Source of the DNA: Alkalimonas delamerensis
GTDB lineage: Bacteria; Pseudomonadota; Gammaproteobacteria; Enterobacterales; Alteromonadaceae
Assembly: GCF_030717955.1 (NCBI RefSeq)
Contig: NZ_JAUZVY010000007.1
Location: forward strand, 1-64,000
Direction of reading: 5' to 3'
DNA length: 64,000 nucleotides
This document shows positions 9,636 through 18,122 of the stretch, piece by piece (the stretch's first letter is position 1; every line of letters begins with the position of its first letter). Under the pieces are notes generated by a model. The model was not told where the DNA came from. It worked only from the letters and a program-made list of their open reading frames with translations, and did not search any database. A program made the translations under genes and the position numbers.

Positions 9636-9837
9636 ATGGCTCGCTCTGAGAAACAAAGTTGTTGGTTTTTTCAGGGGGATCGCTTGGCTCTTCTGCGACA
9701 GTTTCCGGCGGTTGTGGTAAGGTAAGAGGACCTTTTTGGCCACAGGCTGTGAAGGCCAGCAAAGCCACCGCGACCAAGGCGAAACGGGAAACAAGCAAAC
9801 GAGTTCGGTAAGCTGGATGCATGATGATGTATTTCAT
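9622..9837 (-). CDS. lptM: Small lipoprotein LptM (YifL-like)
   Basis: LptM is a short outer-membrane lipoprotein that assists maturation of the LPS translocon LptD/LptE. The 71-aa product has a type II signal peptide ending in the lipobox FTAC, directly followed by GQKGPLTLPQPP, which closely matches the conserved family start (GLKGPLYFP in E. coli). The rest is a Pro/Glu-rich, probably disordered tail. It heads the lysA-dapF operon, its usual place. A second in-frame ATG at 9822 could be the true start; neither has a strong ribosome-binding site. Confidence 0.88.
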   Translation of the reverse strand: MKYIIMHPAYRTRLLVSRFALVAVALLAFTACGQKGPLTLPQPPETVAEEPSDPPEKTNNFVSQSEPYGPF

Positions 9838-10040
9838 AAATTGCCAGACACTCTATAATCGCATCCTTAGCCGCAAAAGCAAACAGCTGACGCTATGAAT
9901 GATCGCGAATAGGCTGAATTCGTTGGCTGAAACCTGTGCACACCGACCGGCGGCTAGCCGGGTGGGTCCCGGTTAGTCCGGACTTTGCGACGAACCGCCA
10001 GTACAACGACTGGCATAGCTACTCAAGATGAGCCAATGTT
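9838..10040. other. Divergent promoter region with structured leader
   Basis: This gap separates the minus-strand lptM operon from the plus-strand esterase-hem operon. A plus-strand TATAAT lies at 9854-9859, with only a weak -35 (ATTTCA at 9831). Downstream of it, in what would be the leader of the plus-strand transcript, are three self-complementary elements: CCGGC/GCCGG (9947-9961), the palindrome AGTCCGGACT (9975-9984) and GCCAGT/ACTGGC (9997-10014). No open reading frame longer than a few codons is present. Function of the hairpins is unknown. Confidence 0.4.
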
Positions 10041-10721
10041 ATGACAACACTTCCTTTTGTCGATACACCCAGCCAGGGGCCATGCCAGAGCGTGGTGGTC
10101 TGGCTGCACGGTTTGGGTGACTCAGGTCATGGGTTTGCCCCCATAGTGCCAGAGCTGCGCTTACCAGCTGATGCCGGTATTCGTTTTATTTTTCCGCATG
10201 CGCCGGTGCAGCCGGTCACCATCAATGGTGGCATGGAAATGCGTGCCTGGTACGACATTAAAAGTATGGACTTATTGAGCCGGGCCGACGAAGCCGGTGT
10301 TCGCGATTCTGCGGCCAAGGTACAGCAGTTGCTGGATAGCCTGATCGCCGAAGGCATTCCCTCCGAGCGCATTGTGCTGGCTGGATTTAGCCAGGGCGGC
10401 GTTATTGCGCTGCATTTGTTGCCGCGTCTGCCCTACAAACTGGCGGGCGTGATGGCGTTGTCCACCTACCTTTGCGCACCCGATAAGCTGCCAGCAGAGG
10501 CCGTGGCTACCAACAAAACAACACCGGTCTTTATTGGTCATGGCACCCAGGACCCGGTGGTGCCGATGGCCGGTGGGCAACAGGCGTTTCATGCCTTAAA
10601 AAATCAGGGCTTTCAGGTACGCTGGCACGAGTACCGGATGGAGCACAGCGTGTGCGCCCAGGAAGTGGCCGACATCCGCAGCTTTTTGCAGCGTCTGCTG
10701 ATCACTGAAAAGGAGTGCTGA
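10041..10721 (+). CDS. Carboxylesterase / phospholipase family alpha/beta hydrolase
   Basis: This is a 226-aa alpha/beta hydrolase of the carboxylesterase/acyl-protein thioesterase-like family (PF02230). It shows the oxyanion-hole segment VVWLHGLGDSGHGF near the N-terminus and the nucleophile elbow LAGFSQGGVIAL. The acid is Asp in HGTQDPVVP and the catalytic His lies in YRMEHSVC near the C-terminus. There is no signal peptide, so it is cytoplasmic, and it acts on short-chain esters as a family. The stop is 1 bp from the hemC start and contains the hemC Shine-Dalgarno, so it is co-transcribed with the haem genes. Confidence 0.9.
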   Translation: MTTLPFVDTPSQGPCQSVVVWLHGLGDSGHGFAPIVPELRLPADAGIRFIFPHAPVQPVTINGGMEMRAWYDIKSMDLLSRADEAGVRDSAAKVQQLLDSLIAEGIPSERIVLAGFSQGGVIALHLLPRLPYKLAGVMALSTYLCAPDKLPAEAVATNKTTPVFIGHGTQDPVVPMAGGQQAFHALKNQGFQVRWHEYRMEHSVCAQEVADIRSFLQRLLITEKEC

Positions 10722-10722
10722 G

Positions 10723-11655
10723 GTGTCCCAGACTTTACGCATAGCAACCCGGAAAAGCGCGCTGGCACTGTGGCAGGCTGAATACGTGAAAGCCGAGCTG
10801 GAAAAGCATCATCCTGATCTGCAGGTGATGTTGGTGCCGATGTCGACTCAGGGGGATAAAATTCTCGACACGCCGTTGGCCAAAATTGGAGGCAAAGGGC
10901 TTTTTGTCAAAGAGCTGGAAACGGCCTTGCTGGATGGACGGGCCGATATCGCGGTGCACAGCATGAAAGATGTACCGGTGGCCTTTCCGGATGGCCTGGT
11001 GCTGCAAACCATTTGCCCGCGGGAAGATCCGCGCGATGCCTTTGTTTCCAACCGTTACGCCAATCTGGATGCGCTTCCCGCTGGCGCTGTGGTTGGCACC
11101 TCCAGCTTGCGCCGGCAGTGCCAGTTAAAAGCCAGACGCCCCGATTTGGTGATTCATGATCTGCGTGGCAACGTCAATACCCGTCTGGCCAAGCTGGACC
11201 AGGGCGACTTTGATGCCATCATTCTGGCGGCGGCAGGGTTAATTCGGCTGGGCTTTCAACAGCGTATCGCCGATTGGCTGGAACCCGAGCAAAGCCTGCC
11301 AGCCAATGGTCAGGGGGCGGTTGGCATTGAATGCCGGGCTGACGATGTGGTGACACAGCAATGGCTCTCTGCACTGCATGATGCCGATACCGCGGATCGG
11401 GTGCTGGCCGAGCGGGCGATGAACCGTCGCTTGCAAGGTGGTTGCCAGGTGCCGATAGGCGCTTACGCGGAACTGGCAGGGGATCACCTCTGGTTGCGCG
11501 GCCTGGTCGGCTCGCTGGATGGCGACCAGATACTGCAGGCGGAAGCCAGAGCGCCGCGTCAGCAAGCCGAAGCCCTGGGTGAGCAGGTCGCAGAAGCACT
11601 GCTGGCCCAGGGGGCTGCCGATTTGCTGGCAGCCGCTTATCAGGACCGCGCATGA
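10723..11655 (+). CDS. hemC: Porphobilinogen deaminase HemC
   Basis: HemC (hydroxymethylbilane synthase) joins four porphobilinogens into the linear tetrapyrrole. Visible landmarks are the N-terminal RIATRKSALALWQ, the catalytic Asp region HSMKDVP, the substrate-binding GTSSLRRQCQL and the dipyrromethane cofactor Cys in QGGCQVPIGAYA. Length (310 aa) is normal. The start is GTG at 10723, with AAGGAG 9 bp upstream. It overlaps hemD by 4 bp (ATGA). Confidence 0.97.
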   Translation: MSQTLRIATRKSALALWQAEYVKAELEKHHPDLQVMLVPMSTQGDKILDTPLAKIGGKGLFVKELETALLDGRADIAVHSMKDVPVAFPDGLVLQTICPREDPRDAFVSNRYANLDALPAGAVVGTSSLRRQCQLKARRPDLVIHDLRGNVNTRLAKLDQGDFDAIILAAAGLIRLGFQQRIADWLEPEQSLPANGQGAVGIECRADDVVTQQWLSALHDADTADRVLAERAMNRRLQGGCQVPIGAYAELAGDHLWLRGLVGSLDGDQILQAEARAPRQQAEALGEQVAEALLAQGAADLLAAAYQDRA

Positions 11656-12398
11656 CAGCGCACAGCCTGTTAATCACCCGACCAGCCGGCAAGGCCGATG
11701 GCTTGCTGGCCAGCCTGGATCAGTTGGGCTATCAGTATCTGTATCAGCCTCTGATTGCGACCCAACTGGTACCGATCAAAGCCAAAGAGCAACAATGGCT
11801 GCAACAGGCCGATCAGTTGATTTTTGTCAGTGTCAGCGCCGTCACCTCGCTGCAGCAGCAGCTGGATGCCAGCACGCTGGCGGCTCCCCTTCGGGCTGTC
11901 GGCCACACCACCGCCACGGTGTTGCAGCAGTGGACCGGCCGCGAGGTGCTGTACCCGGACGATCAGCGCAGCGAAGGGGTGCTGTCGATGCCTTGCATGC
12001 AGCAGGTGGATGGTCAGAACATCGTGATTGTACGGGGGCAAAGTGGCCGTGAACTGATGAAGCAGGGGCTGCAACAGCGGGGAGCCCGGGTGCGTTATGT
12101 GCAAAGCTACCATCGGTTGCCAATCGAGCTGGATGGCTGTGCCTTGTATGCATTGTGGCAGCAGCAGGTGAGTTGTATTCTGGTCACCAGCGAAGAAATT
12201 ATGCGGCGGTTATTTTCGTTACTACCGGTCGAGGGCCATGACTGGTTGCGCAGCCGCTACTGGATCCTGGTCAGCCCGCGCATGCACGATGCCGCGCTGA
12301 CACTTGGCATTCCGGTGAGCAAGATTATACTGGCAGACAATGCCAACGACAGCGCCTTGATGGCAGCGATAGGTCACTACAAAAGAGGTTACTTATGA
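11652..12398 (+). CDS. hemD: Uroporphyrinogen-III synthase HemD
   Basis: HemD cyclises hydroxymethylbilane with inversion of ring D to uroporphyrinogen III. HemD proteins are poorly conserved. Support comes from the N-terminal LLITRPAGKADGL, the FVSVSAVTSL segment, VGHTTATVLQQW, IVIVRGQSGRELM and the C-terminal SPRMHDAALTLG, which fit the two-lobed family pattern, and from its position between hemC and hemX. Length is 248 aa. It overlaps both neighbours by 4 bp (ATGA). Confidence 0.92.
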   Translation: MTAHSLLITRPAGKADGLLASLDQLGYQYLYQPLIATQLVPIKAKEQQWLQQADQLIFVSVSAVTSLQQQLDASTLAAPLRAVGHTTATVLQQWTGREVLYPDDQRSEGVLSMPCMQQVDGQNIVIVRGQSGRELMKQGLQQRGARVRYVQSYHRLPIELDGCALYALWQQQVSCILVTSEEIMRRLFSLLPVEGHDWLRSRYWILVSPRMHDAALTLGIPVSKIILADNANDSALMAAIGHYKRGYL

Positions 12399-13558
12399 GC
12401 CGTGAGCCGGATACCACTGAAGCAGCTGCAGCAGAGGCAACGCCACAGGAAGGCGATGCGATGCGTTATCTGTCGGAAGAAGCGATGCAAGAGCCTGCGC
12501 GGAAAACCGGCAGGGGCATCGCCTGGCTGGCGCTGTGGTTGCTGTTGATGTTGCTGGCTGCACTGACAGCGGCTGCCTGGTGGCTTTACCCGCAATTTCA
12601 ACAACTGAGTCAGCTGCCTCAGCAGCAACAGCAGCAGTGGGAGCGACTGTTCAGTGAAGAGCGGCGCTTGTTGCAACAGCAAAGCCGGCAGGTGCAGGCC
12701 GATATGCAAGCCGGGCAGGAATCATGGTTGCGGCAACAGCGCCTTCAGCAGCAGGAGCAACAGCAGCAATTGCAACAGCAAGCGGCTCAATTTCAGCAGC
12801 AGCTGCGTTTTCTGGAGCAGCGGCTGGAGCAACAACAGGGTGCAGCTCCCAGCATCTGGTTATTGGCAGAGGTGGACTACCTGCTGCGGATGGCCAGCCA
12901 GAAAATCTGGCTGGAACTGGATGTGGCCACCAGCCAACAGTTGCTGAAAAGCGCCGACAGTCGGCTGGCACAGTTGGCGGAGCCATCCTTGGTGATGGTT
13001 CGTGAAGCCATCCGGCAAGATCAGCAAGCGCTGGCGCGGCTTCGGATCCCCGATCCGGTCGAGACGCAGCTGGCCATTCGTGCGCTGCGTGATCAAGCGC
13101 TGGAACTGCCTTTTACACATCAAGCCGGGCCTGTGTTGAAAGCTGAGGTGCCCGCAGAGCAAGGCTGGCAACAGCGCTGGCGGCAGCTGTGGCGCCAAGG
13201 CCTGAGTCAACTGGTGCAGGTGCGTCGGGCCACGGCGGATGATGAATTTAGCCTGAGCGCAGAGCAGGAGTTCATTGTGCAGCAGCGGTTGCAACAGCAA
13301 CTGGTACAGGCCGAATTGGCGGCGCTGCAACAGCAGACACCGCTGTTTCGGGCCAGCCTGCAAGAGGCCAAAAGCCTGGTGCAGCGTTTTTACCTGGACT
13401 CTGCGCCGGCTACCCAGCAACTGCTAGCCCGGCTGGAAGCCCTAATTGGCCAGGAGCTTCACCCAGGCCACATCGCGCCCTTTCAAAGTCTGGAGGCATT
13501 GCAACGTTATCAGCGCACCATCGATTTGCTGTCGGATGAAGCAGGAGAGGCGCCATGA
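12395..13558 (+). CDS. hemX: HemX-like membrane protein
   Basis: HemX proteins sit in the hemCDXY operon of Gammaproteobacteria; although once described as uroporphyrinogen methyltransferases, their role is not settled. This 387-aa protein has an acidic N-terminal cytoplasmic tail and one membrane span (about residues 45-65, IAWLALWLLLMLLAALTAAAW). A long Gln-rich coiled coil (about 75-150) follows, then a conserved helical region (WLLAEVDYLLRMASQKIWLELD). The glutamine runs reflect CAG/CAA-rich coiled coil. ATGA overlaps join it to hemD and hemY. Confidence 0.9.
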   Translation: MSREPDTTEAAAAEATPQEGDAMRYLSEEAMQEPARKTGRGIAWLALWLLLMLLAALTAAAWWLYPQFQQLSQLPQQQQQQWERLFSEERRLLQQQSRQVQADMQAGQESWLRQQRLQQQEQQQQLQQQAAQFQQQLRFLEQRLEQQQGAAPSIWLLAEVDYLLRMASQKIWLELDVATSQQLLKSADSRLAQLAEPSLVMVREAIRQDQQALARLRIPDPVETQLAIRALRDQALELPFTHQAGPVLKAEVPAEQGWQQRWRQLWRQGLSQLVQVRRATADDEFSLSAEQEFIVQQRLQQQLVQAELAALQQQTPLFRASLQEAKSLVQRFYLDSAPATQQLLARLEALIGQELHPGHIAPFQSLEALQRYQRTIDLLSDEAGEAP

Positions 13559-14649
13559 TGCGACTACTGCTGTTGGTGTTGTTGCTGGCGCTCGCCATGT
13601 GGTTCGGCCCCCTGGTATTGGCCCAGCCAGGCTATGTCCGTATCGTGGTTGCCGGCTATACCCTTGAGATGACTTTGGTGGGGCTGTTGAGCTGCCTGTT
13701 GCTGGTGATGCTGCTGAGCTGGCTGGTGCTGCGGCTGTTGCGTTTTGTTTGGTTGCTGCCCAGTCGATCCTGGCGCTTTTGGCAGTGGCGCCGGCGACAA
13801 AAAGCCGAGCAAGCCTTCCAGCAGGGGCTGCGCGCTTTTGCGCGGCAACAATGGCAGGATGCCGCGGCTTTGCTGCAACAATCGCTGCAGCATCACCAAC
13901 ACCAGCAGGAAAAGCAGATGTTGGCCGGTTACGCCGCCTTTTATGCCGGCCAAAAGCAACAGGCTGAGCAGTTGGTCCAGGCGTTGCCCGAGTCCGATGC
14001 CAATACCTGGTTTGTCAAAGCCGACCTGCTGATTCAGCAAGGACGTGCGGCCGAGGCGGCCCAGTTGCTACAGCCCCGGATGGAGCAGCAATCAACGGCC
14101 TGTGGCCTGGGCCAGCTCTACCTTTACAGCTTACAGCAAGCCGAGCAGTGGCAATCCTTGCTGGAACAGGTGCCGACGGCGCTTAAACAGCGTTGGTTTA
14201 GCAAGTCGCAATGGGCCGTGCAGCGTTACCAGATTTATCCCAAAGCCATCAGCAGCCTGGTGCAGCAAGGGCAATTTTCCGAGCAGGCCGATTACTGGCA
14301 ACAGTTGCCTGGCAAAGAGCGCAAATCGGTGGCGGCTGCGATTGGCCGGGCCTGGGCCAAAGCCAATCAGGGCCAAACGGAGCAGGCGGAGCGTCTGCTG
14401 GTCAATACGCTGGCGCTGGCCGATGTGGAGCTGGCCTGGCCTTACCTGCGGCAAATTCCACTGGGCAACTCGGTGTTGCAACTGCGCAAACAGGTGCAAC
14501 ACTGGTTGCGTGATCATGCCGCCAATGGTTACCTCTATGCCGTGCTGAGCTGGCTGGCTGCGCAGGAAGGGGAGCTGGAGCAAGCGCGGCTGGCCTGGAA
14601 AAAAGCGTTGCAGTACCAGCCTGAACTGGCGACGTTCGGATCGCCCTGA
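13555..14649 (+). CDS. hemY: HemY-like TPR membrane protein
   Basis: HemY of proteobacteria is an inner-membrane protein with tetratricopeptide-like repeats; it is unrelated to the Bacillus protoporphyrinogen oxidase of the same name. The 364-aa product has two N-terminal membrane segments (about residues 2-22 and 38-62) and a basic linker. An alpha-helical TPR-type domain follows, rich in A/Q/L, with repeats such as FQQGLRAFARQQWQDAAALL. It is thought to scaffold late haem enzymes. It overlaps hemX by 4 bp and the following gene by 1 bp (TGATG). Confidence 0.9.
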   Translation: MMRLLLLVLLLALAMWFGPLVLAQPGYVRIVVAGYTLEMTLVGLLSCLLLVMLLSWLVLRLLRFVWLLPSRSWRFWQWRRRQKAEQAFQQGLRAFARQQWQDAAALLQQSLQHHQHQQEKQMLAGYAAFYAGQKQQAEQLVQALPESDANTWFVKADLLIQQGRAAEAAQLLQPRMEQQSTACGLGQLYLYSLQQAEQWQSLLEQVPTALKQRWFSKSQWAVQRYQIYPKAISSLVQQGQFSEQADYWQQLPGKERKSVAAAIGRAWAKANQGQTEQAERLLVNTLALADVELAWPYLRQIPLGNSVLQLRKQVQHWLRDHAANGYLYAVLSWLAAQEGELEQARLAWKKALQYQPELATFGSP

Positions 14650-15152
14650 TGGCGCAGCTCACCGGGCTGGCGCCAGTCAGCCGGCCCGATGCGCGGCTGT
14701 TGGTGCTGGGCAGCATGCCAGGAGCCGTGTCACTGGCGCAGCAGCAGTATTATGGTCATCCGCGCAATCATTTTTGGCCCATCATGGCCGAGCTGTTTGG
14801 CTTTGATGCCGCTTTAGCCTACCCGGAACGCGTCCAGGCGCTACTCAACAATCAAGTAGCGCTGTGGGATGTGCTGCAGCACTGTGAACGTCAGGGCAGC
14901 CTGGACAGTGCCATCCGTGCTGAAATACCAAACAACTTTGCTGAGTTTTTTGCCACTCACCCGGCCATTCGTGTGATCGCCTTTAACGGCCGAAAAGCGC
15001 AACACAGCTTTCAGCGCTGGGTGCTGCCACAGCAGGTGTTACCCGACGGCTGCCAGCTACTGGCCTTGCCATCAAGCAGCCCGGCCAATGCGACTATTGC
15101 ACGCGAGCAACGCTTGCTGCAGTGGCGACAACTGGCAGATTTTTTGGCCTGA
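14649..15152 (+). CDS. DNA-deoxyinosine glycosylase (UDG superfamily)
   Basis: This 167-aa enzyme belongs to the hypoxanthine-DNA glycosylase family of the uracil-DNA glycosylase superfamily, which removes deaminated adenine from DNA. Motif 1 is LVLGSMPGAVSLAQQQYYGH followed by NHFWPIMAELFG. The C-terminal motif is LPSSSPANA, and the middle contains WDVLQHCERQGSLDSAI, as in the family. The start overlaps the hemY stop as TGATG, so it is translated from the hem operon transcript. No functional tie to haem is obvious, although repair of oxidatively or deaminatively damaged DNA could be a loose link. Confidence 0.88.
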   Translation: MAQLTGLAPVSRPDARLLVLGSMPGAVSLAQQQYYGHPRNHFWPIMAELFGFDAALAYPERVQALLNNQVALWDVLQHCERQGSLDSAIRAEIPNNFAEFFATHPAIRVIAFNGRKAQHSFQRWVLPQQVLPDGCQLLALPSSSPANATIAREQRLLQWRQLADFLA

Positions 15153-15527
15153 TTAAAATCAAACCCCTCAATGGCTTACTTGGCTGCAGTGTCAATTAAG
15201 CTGACAAATATTAAGTTTTTTCTTGACAACATGCCTGTCGCGGGACAATAGTGTTTATAAAGTAATCAAACTGACACCTTTGTATGATCCTGCATGGCCC
15301 CTGTCAATTCGACACCCGCTGCCTGGCTTTTCGCCAGCAGGGCCTGCATGCATGCGCCACCGATTATCACCTCTCTGAGTGGTTCGACGAATAGCCACCT
15401 TCCCTTGCTAAGGTCTTAGCCAAGGTTCAATCCGAATACTTCCGTAGTCTGTGTAGTACCTGTAGTGCATGCTGCGGAGTTTCTGCCCTTAGGGCATTTC
15501 TATAATAACGATAAGCAGGTAACAACA
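15153..15527 (+). promoter_or_regulatory. 375-bp upstream region of the S51 peptidase pair
   Basis: No gene is seen here. A good sigma-70-type promoter is present on the plus strand: TTGACA at 15223-15228, 17 bp, CAATAG at 15246-15251. Around it the pentamer TGTCA or its complement TGACA recurs: 15190-15194, 15202-15206 (inverted pair, 7-bp gap), 15224-15228, 15272-15276 and 15302-15306, the last followed by CGACA. This suggests repeated sites for a dimeric regulator. A 13-bp perfect hairpin, TGCCCTTAGGGCA, lies at 15484-15496, about 30 bp before the start codon. The leader from the promoter to the ATG would be about 270 nt. Confidence 0.5.
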
Positions 15528-16913
15528 ATGAAAGCACTCGTTCAAATCAGCGCCATGGCGCTGTTGATTAGTAGCCATGCCTACGCCTGTCTGACGCAGG
15601 AGCAGGAAAACAACAACACCGAAAGCCGCGCCAATGGGCCTTTGTGTTCCGGGGTGACGGTGGATGCCAGCATCCATAACCGCAACGATGTGGACTGGTT
15701 TTATTTTGATACCACCAGCACCGGTGATATCTCCATCAGCTTAAGTCACGGCAATAATGTTGATTTTGACTGGTTTTTGTACCGGGAAACCGGCAGTTAC
15801 ATCCTCTCCGGCCAAACGGCGAACAACCCGGAAACCGGCACCTATCCAGCCGCTGCCCCCGGACGACACTACATCAAGGTCACCCGCTATGCTGGCACTG
15901 GCAATTACCAGTTGCTGGTCACCTTTAACGGGGACGGGCAAGGGGGCGATCCTGATCCGACGCCTGGCAGTTGCGACTATGGCCCGCGGCCCAGTAAGCC
16001 GGGTGGCCTGACGGTTTACCGGGTGGGCAGTCTGGAGGATAACTGCGTCGAGCTGTCGGAGCCGGCTGTATTGTTGATGGGGGGCGGTACCGATGTGGAT
16101 GACGCCTTCAGTCAGCGGGTTGCTCCACATATTCAGGGCGGCAATATTGTGGTACTGCGTACTGCTGGAACCGGTGCCTACAATGACTACCTGCAGGGGC
16201 TGACCAATGCCGCTTCGGTAGAAACCATCATTGTCGATAGCCGCAACAAGGCCAACAGCGACTATGTGGATTGGGTGATTCGTACCGCTGAGTTTGTCTG
16301 GCTGGCCGGTGGTGATCAAAGTACCTACATCAGCAATTGGCAGGGCACCAAGGTGGAAGAGGCCATCCAGTATGTCTACGACAAAGGTGGCGTGGTGGGT
16401 GGTACGTCGGCCGGTAACCATGTGCTCAGTCAGTTTGTTTACAACCCGGATGGTGTTCAGGGAGCTGTAAGCGCTGAAGTGGTAACCGACTTTTGCCACA
16501 ATACCATTCAAATCAGCACCGACTTTCTGAACATTCCGATGTTGGCCAACACCATCAACGACACCCACTTTTATGAGCGGGATCGGATGGGACGTTCGGC
16601 GGTGTTTCAGGCGCACTTAGGCAGCTCGGGTCGCGCCATCGGTGTGTCAGAGCGTACTTCACTCTTTGTGCAGGCGAATGGCCATGCGGTGGTGGATGGC
16701 CAGTACGAAGTGTATGTGCTTCGGGCCGATGGCCAAACCTCGTATCAGCAAACCAGTTGTGGTCAGCCGGTCGTGATGAGCGATTTGTTGCGGTACCGCT
16801 TGTTGTCTGGCGATAGCTACAATCTGCTGAATAACAGCAGCTCGGTCTCGCCAATCCGGATTGGAATCAATGGCAATTTTAGTAGCTTTTATACGCCATC
16901 CAACCCTTACTAA
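15528..16913 (+). CDS. Exported cyanophycinase-like S51 peptidase with PPC domain
   Basis: This 461-aa protein has an N-terminal signal peptide (cut after about residue 20, SSHAYA). A bacterial pre-peptidase C-terminal (PPC) beta-sandwich follows at about 25-140 (TESRANGPLCSG, DVDWFYFD, YIKVTRYAGTGNYQL), then a Pro/Gly linker. The C-terminal peptidase S51 domain has the glycine-rich LLMGGGTDVDDAF, the FVWLAGGDQSTYI loop and the nucleophile motif GGTSAGNHVL. S51 enzymes hydrolyse cyanophycin dipeptides or N-terminal Asp peptides; with a signal peptide, this one would attack an extracellular polymer or peptide. I chose the ATG at 15528, which follows a purine-rich AAGCAGG. Its closest relative in view is the next gene. 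Confidence 0.85.
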   Translation: MKALVQISAMALLISSHAYACLTQEQENNNTESRANGPLCSGVTVDASIHNRNDVDWFYFDTTSTGDISISLSHGNNVDFDWFLYRETGSYILSGQTANNPETGTYPAAAPGRHYIKVTRYAGTGNYQLLVTFNGDGQGGDPDPTPGSCDYGPRPSKPGGLTVYRVGSLEDNCVELSEPAVLLMGGGTDVDDAFSQRVAPHIQGGNIVVLRTAGTGAYNDYLQGLTNAASVETIIVDSRNKANSDYVDWVIRTAEFVWLAGGDQSTYISNWQGTKVEEAIQYVYDKGGVVGGTSAGNHVLSQFVYNPDGVQGAVSAEVVTDFCHNTIQISTDFLNIPMLANTINDTHFYERDRMGRSAVFQAHLGSSGRAIGVSERTSLFVQANGHAVVDGQYEVYVLRADGQTSYQQTSCGQPVVMSDLLRYRLLSGDSYNLLNNSSSVSPIRIGINGNFSSFYTPSNPY

Positions 16914-16964
16914 CACGAAACAAGTGCCTGGCCGCATCTGCTGCGGCCAGCGCACAACAGAGGG

Positions 16965-18059
16965 ATGCGATACGCAATGGTTCAAATGAAGAAGTTAATG
17001 CCAGTGCTGGCTCTTGGCATGATGGTGGTACTGAACACGGGTTGTAGCAGCAGTGATACACAAACAGAATTGCTGAGCAGTATTGAGCAACTGGCCAATG
17101 CGGAGGCCTGTGGCTATGGGCCAAGGCCAGAGCGGCCGGCAAATCTAACCCGCTATGCGGTGGGCTATACCGGCGATGTGTGTGTTGCTCTGAACCCCGA
17201 TGATGCCGGCGTTATTCTGATGGGTGGCAGCAGTGATGTGGACAGTATTTTTGTCAGCAAGGTACGGCCTCACATCCAAAATGGCAATGTGCTGGTATTG
17301 CGCACCCGCGGCGCGGCCGGCTACAACGACTACTTGCAGCAGCTGACTCAGGCTGCCTCGGTGGAAACTTTGATTGTTGACAGCCGGGATAAGGCCAACA
17401 GCGATTATGTGGCCTGGGCGGTGAAAACCGCTGAGTTTATCTGGTTTGCCGGTGGCGATCAGTCCGAGTACATCCGCTATTGGCAAGATACCCGCTTGCA
17501 GCAAAAGCTGCACTACGCCTACCAAAAAGGGGCCATTATTGGCGGTACCTCGGCAGGTAATGCGATTTTAGGCGAAGTTGTCTACAACCCGGATGGGGTG
17601 GGCAGTGCTGTATCTTCTGAGGTGGCGAAGGATTTTTGCGATGCCAACATTCGCTTTAGCGGCGACTTTTTGCAGGCTCCGATGTTGGCTGGCACCCTAA
17701 CCGATACCCACTTTAAGCAACGGGATCGAATGGGGCGTTTGATGGTGTTTTTAGCCCATCATCCCGAAAAAGCCTTGACCGGTATTGCGGTCTCCGAGCA
17801 AACAGCACTTTGGGTGGCGCGCGATGGCCAGACCGAGGTCTATGGGCACCATGAAGTTTATATGGTCAGAGCCGACGATCAGACTCAGTTTCGTCAAACC
17901 GAGTGTGGCCAGCCGGTCATCATTGATGATTTGCTGCGTTACCGTCTGGTGCCGGGGGATCACTATCAGCTGGGCAGCCATCAAAGCTCAGTAGTGCCGC
18001 TGCGGATCTCGCTGGATGGACGGCAAAACCCCAGCTACCAACCTAGCAACCCCTATTAG
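16965..18059 (+). CDS. Lipoprotein cyanophycinase-like S51 peptidase
   Basis: This is a paralogue of the preceding gene without the PPC domain. The signal peptide ends in the lipobox LNTGC, so it is a lipoprotein of the cell envelope. The S51 domain repeats the landmarks of its neighbour: CGYGPRPERPANLTRYAVG, VILMGGSSDVDSIF, TAEFIWFAGGDQSEYI, IIGGTSAGNAIL and FSGDFLQAPMLAGTLTDTHF. The last residues (YQPSNPY against FYTPSNPY) are also shared. The gap between the genes is 51 bp, so they are probably one transcript. Start codons at 16965, 16977 and 16986 are all possible; GAGGG at about 16960 does not settle which. Confidence 0.85.
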   Translation: MRYAMVQMKKLMPVLALGMMVVLNTGCSSSDTQTELLSSIEQLANAEACGYGPRPERPANLTRYAVGYTGDVCVALNPDDAGVILMGGSSDVDSIFVSKVRPHIQNGNVLVLRTRGAAGYNDYLQQLTQAASVETLIVDSRDKANSDYVAWAVKTAEFIWFAGGDQSEYIRYWQDTRLQQKLHYAYQKGAIIGGTSAGNAILGEVVYNPDGVGSAVSSEVAKDFCDANIRFSGDFLQAPMLAGTLTDTHFKQRDRMGRLMVFLAHHPEKALTGIAVSEQTALWVARDGQTEVYGHHEVYMVRADDQTQFRQTECGQPVIIDDLLRYRLVPGDHYQLGSHQSSVVPLRISLDGRQNPSYQPSNPY

Positions 18060-18073
18060 CAGTGTGTTCAATC

Positions 18074-18093
18074 AGAGCAGTTGATTCTGCTCT
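18074..18093. terminator. Stem-loop between convergent genes
   Basis: A perfect 7-bp inverted repeat, AGAGCAG/CTGCTCT, with a 6-nt loop lies between the plus-strand peptidase pair and the minus-strand fadM. The downstream T-tract is poor, so termination is inferred from position. Confidence 0.45.
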
Positions 18094-18122
18094 TAAGATT
18101 AGTGTCTGCTACGCGCCTAGCC

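Noticed and set aside
12610..12840. CAG/CAA-rich run in hemX as a tandem repeat or unstable microsatellite
   Set aside because: It encodes the Gln-rich coiled coil usual in HemX proteins, and the codons are mixed CAG/CAA without a fixed period.
15528..16913. Intracellular cyanophycin metabolism locus
   Set aside because: The peptidase has a signal peptide and no cyanophycin synthetase is nearby, so an intracellular storage role is not supported.
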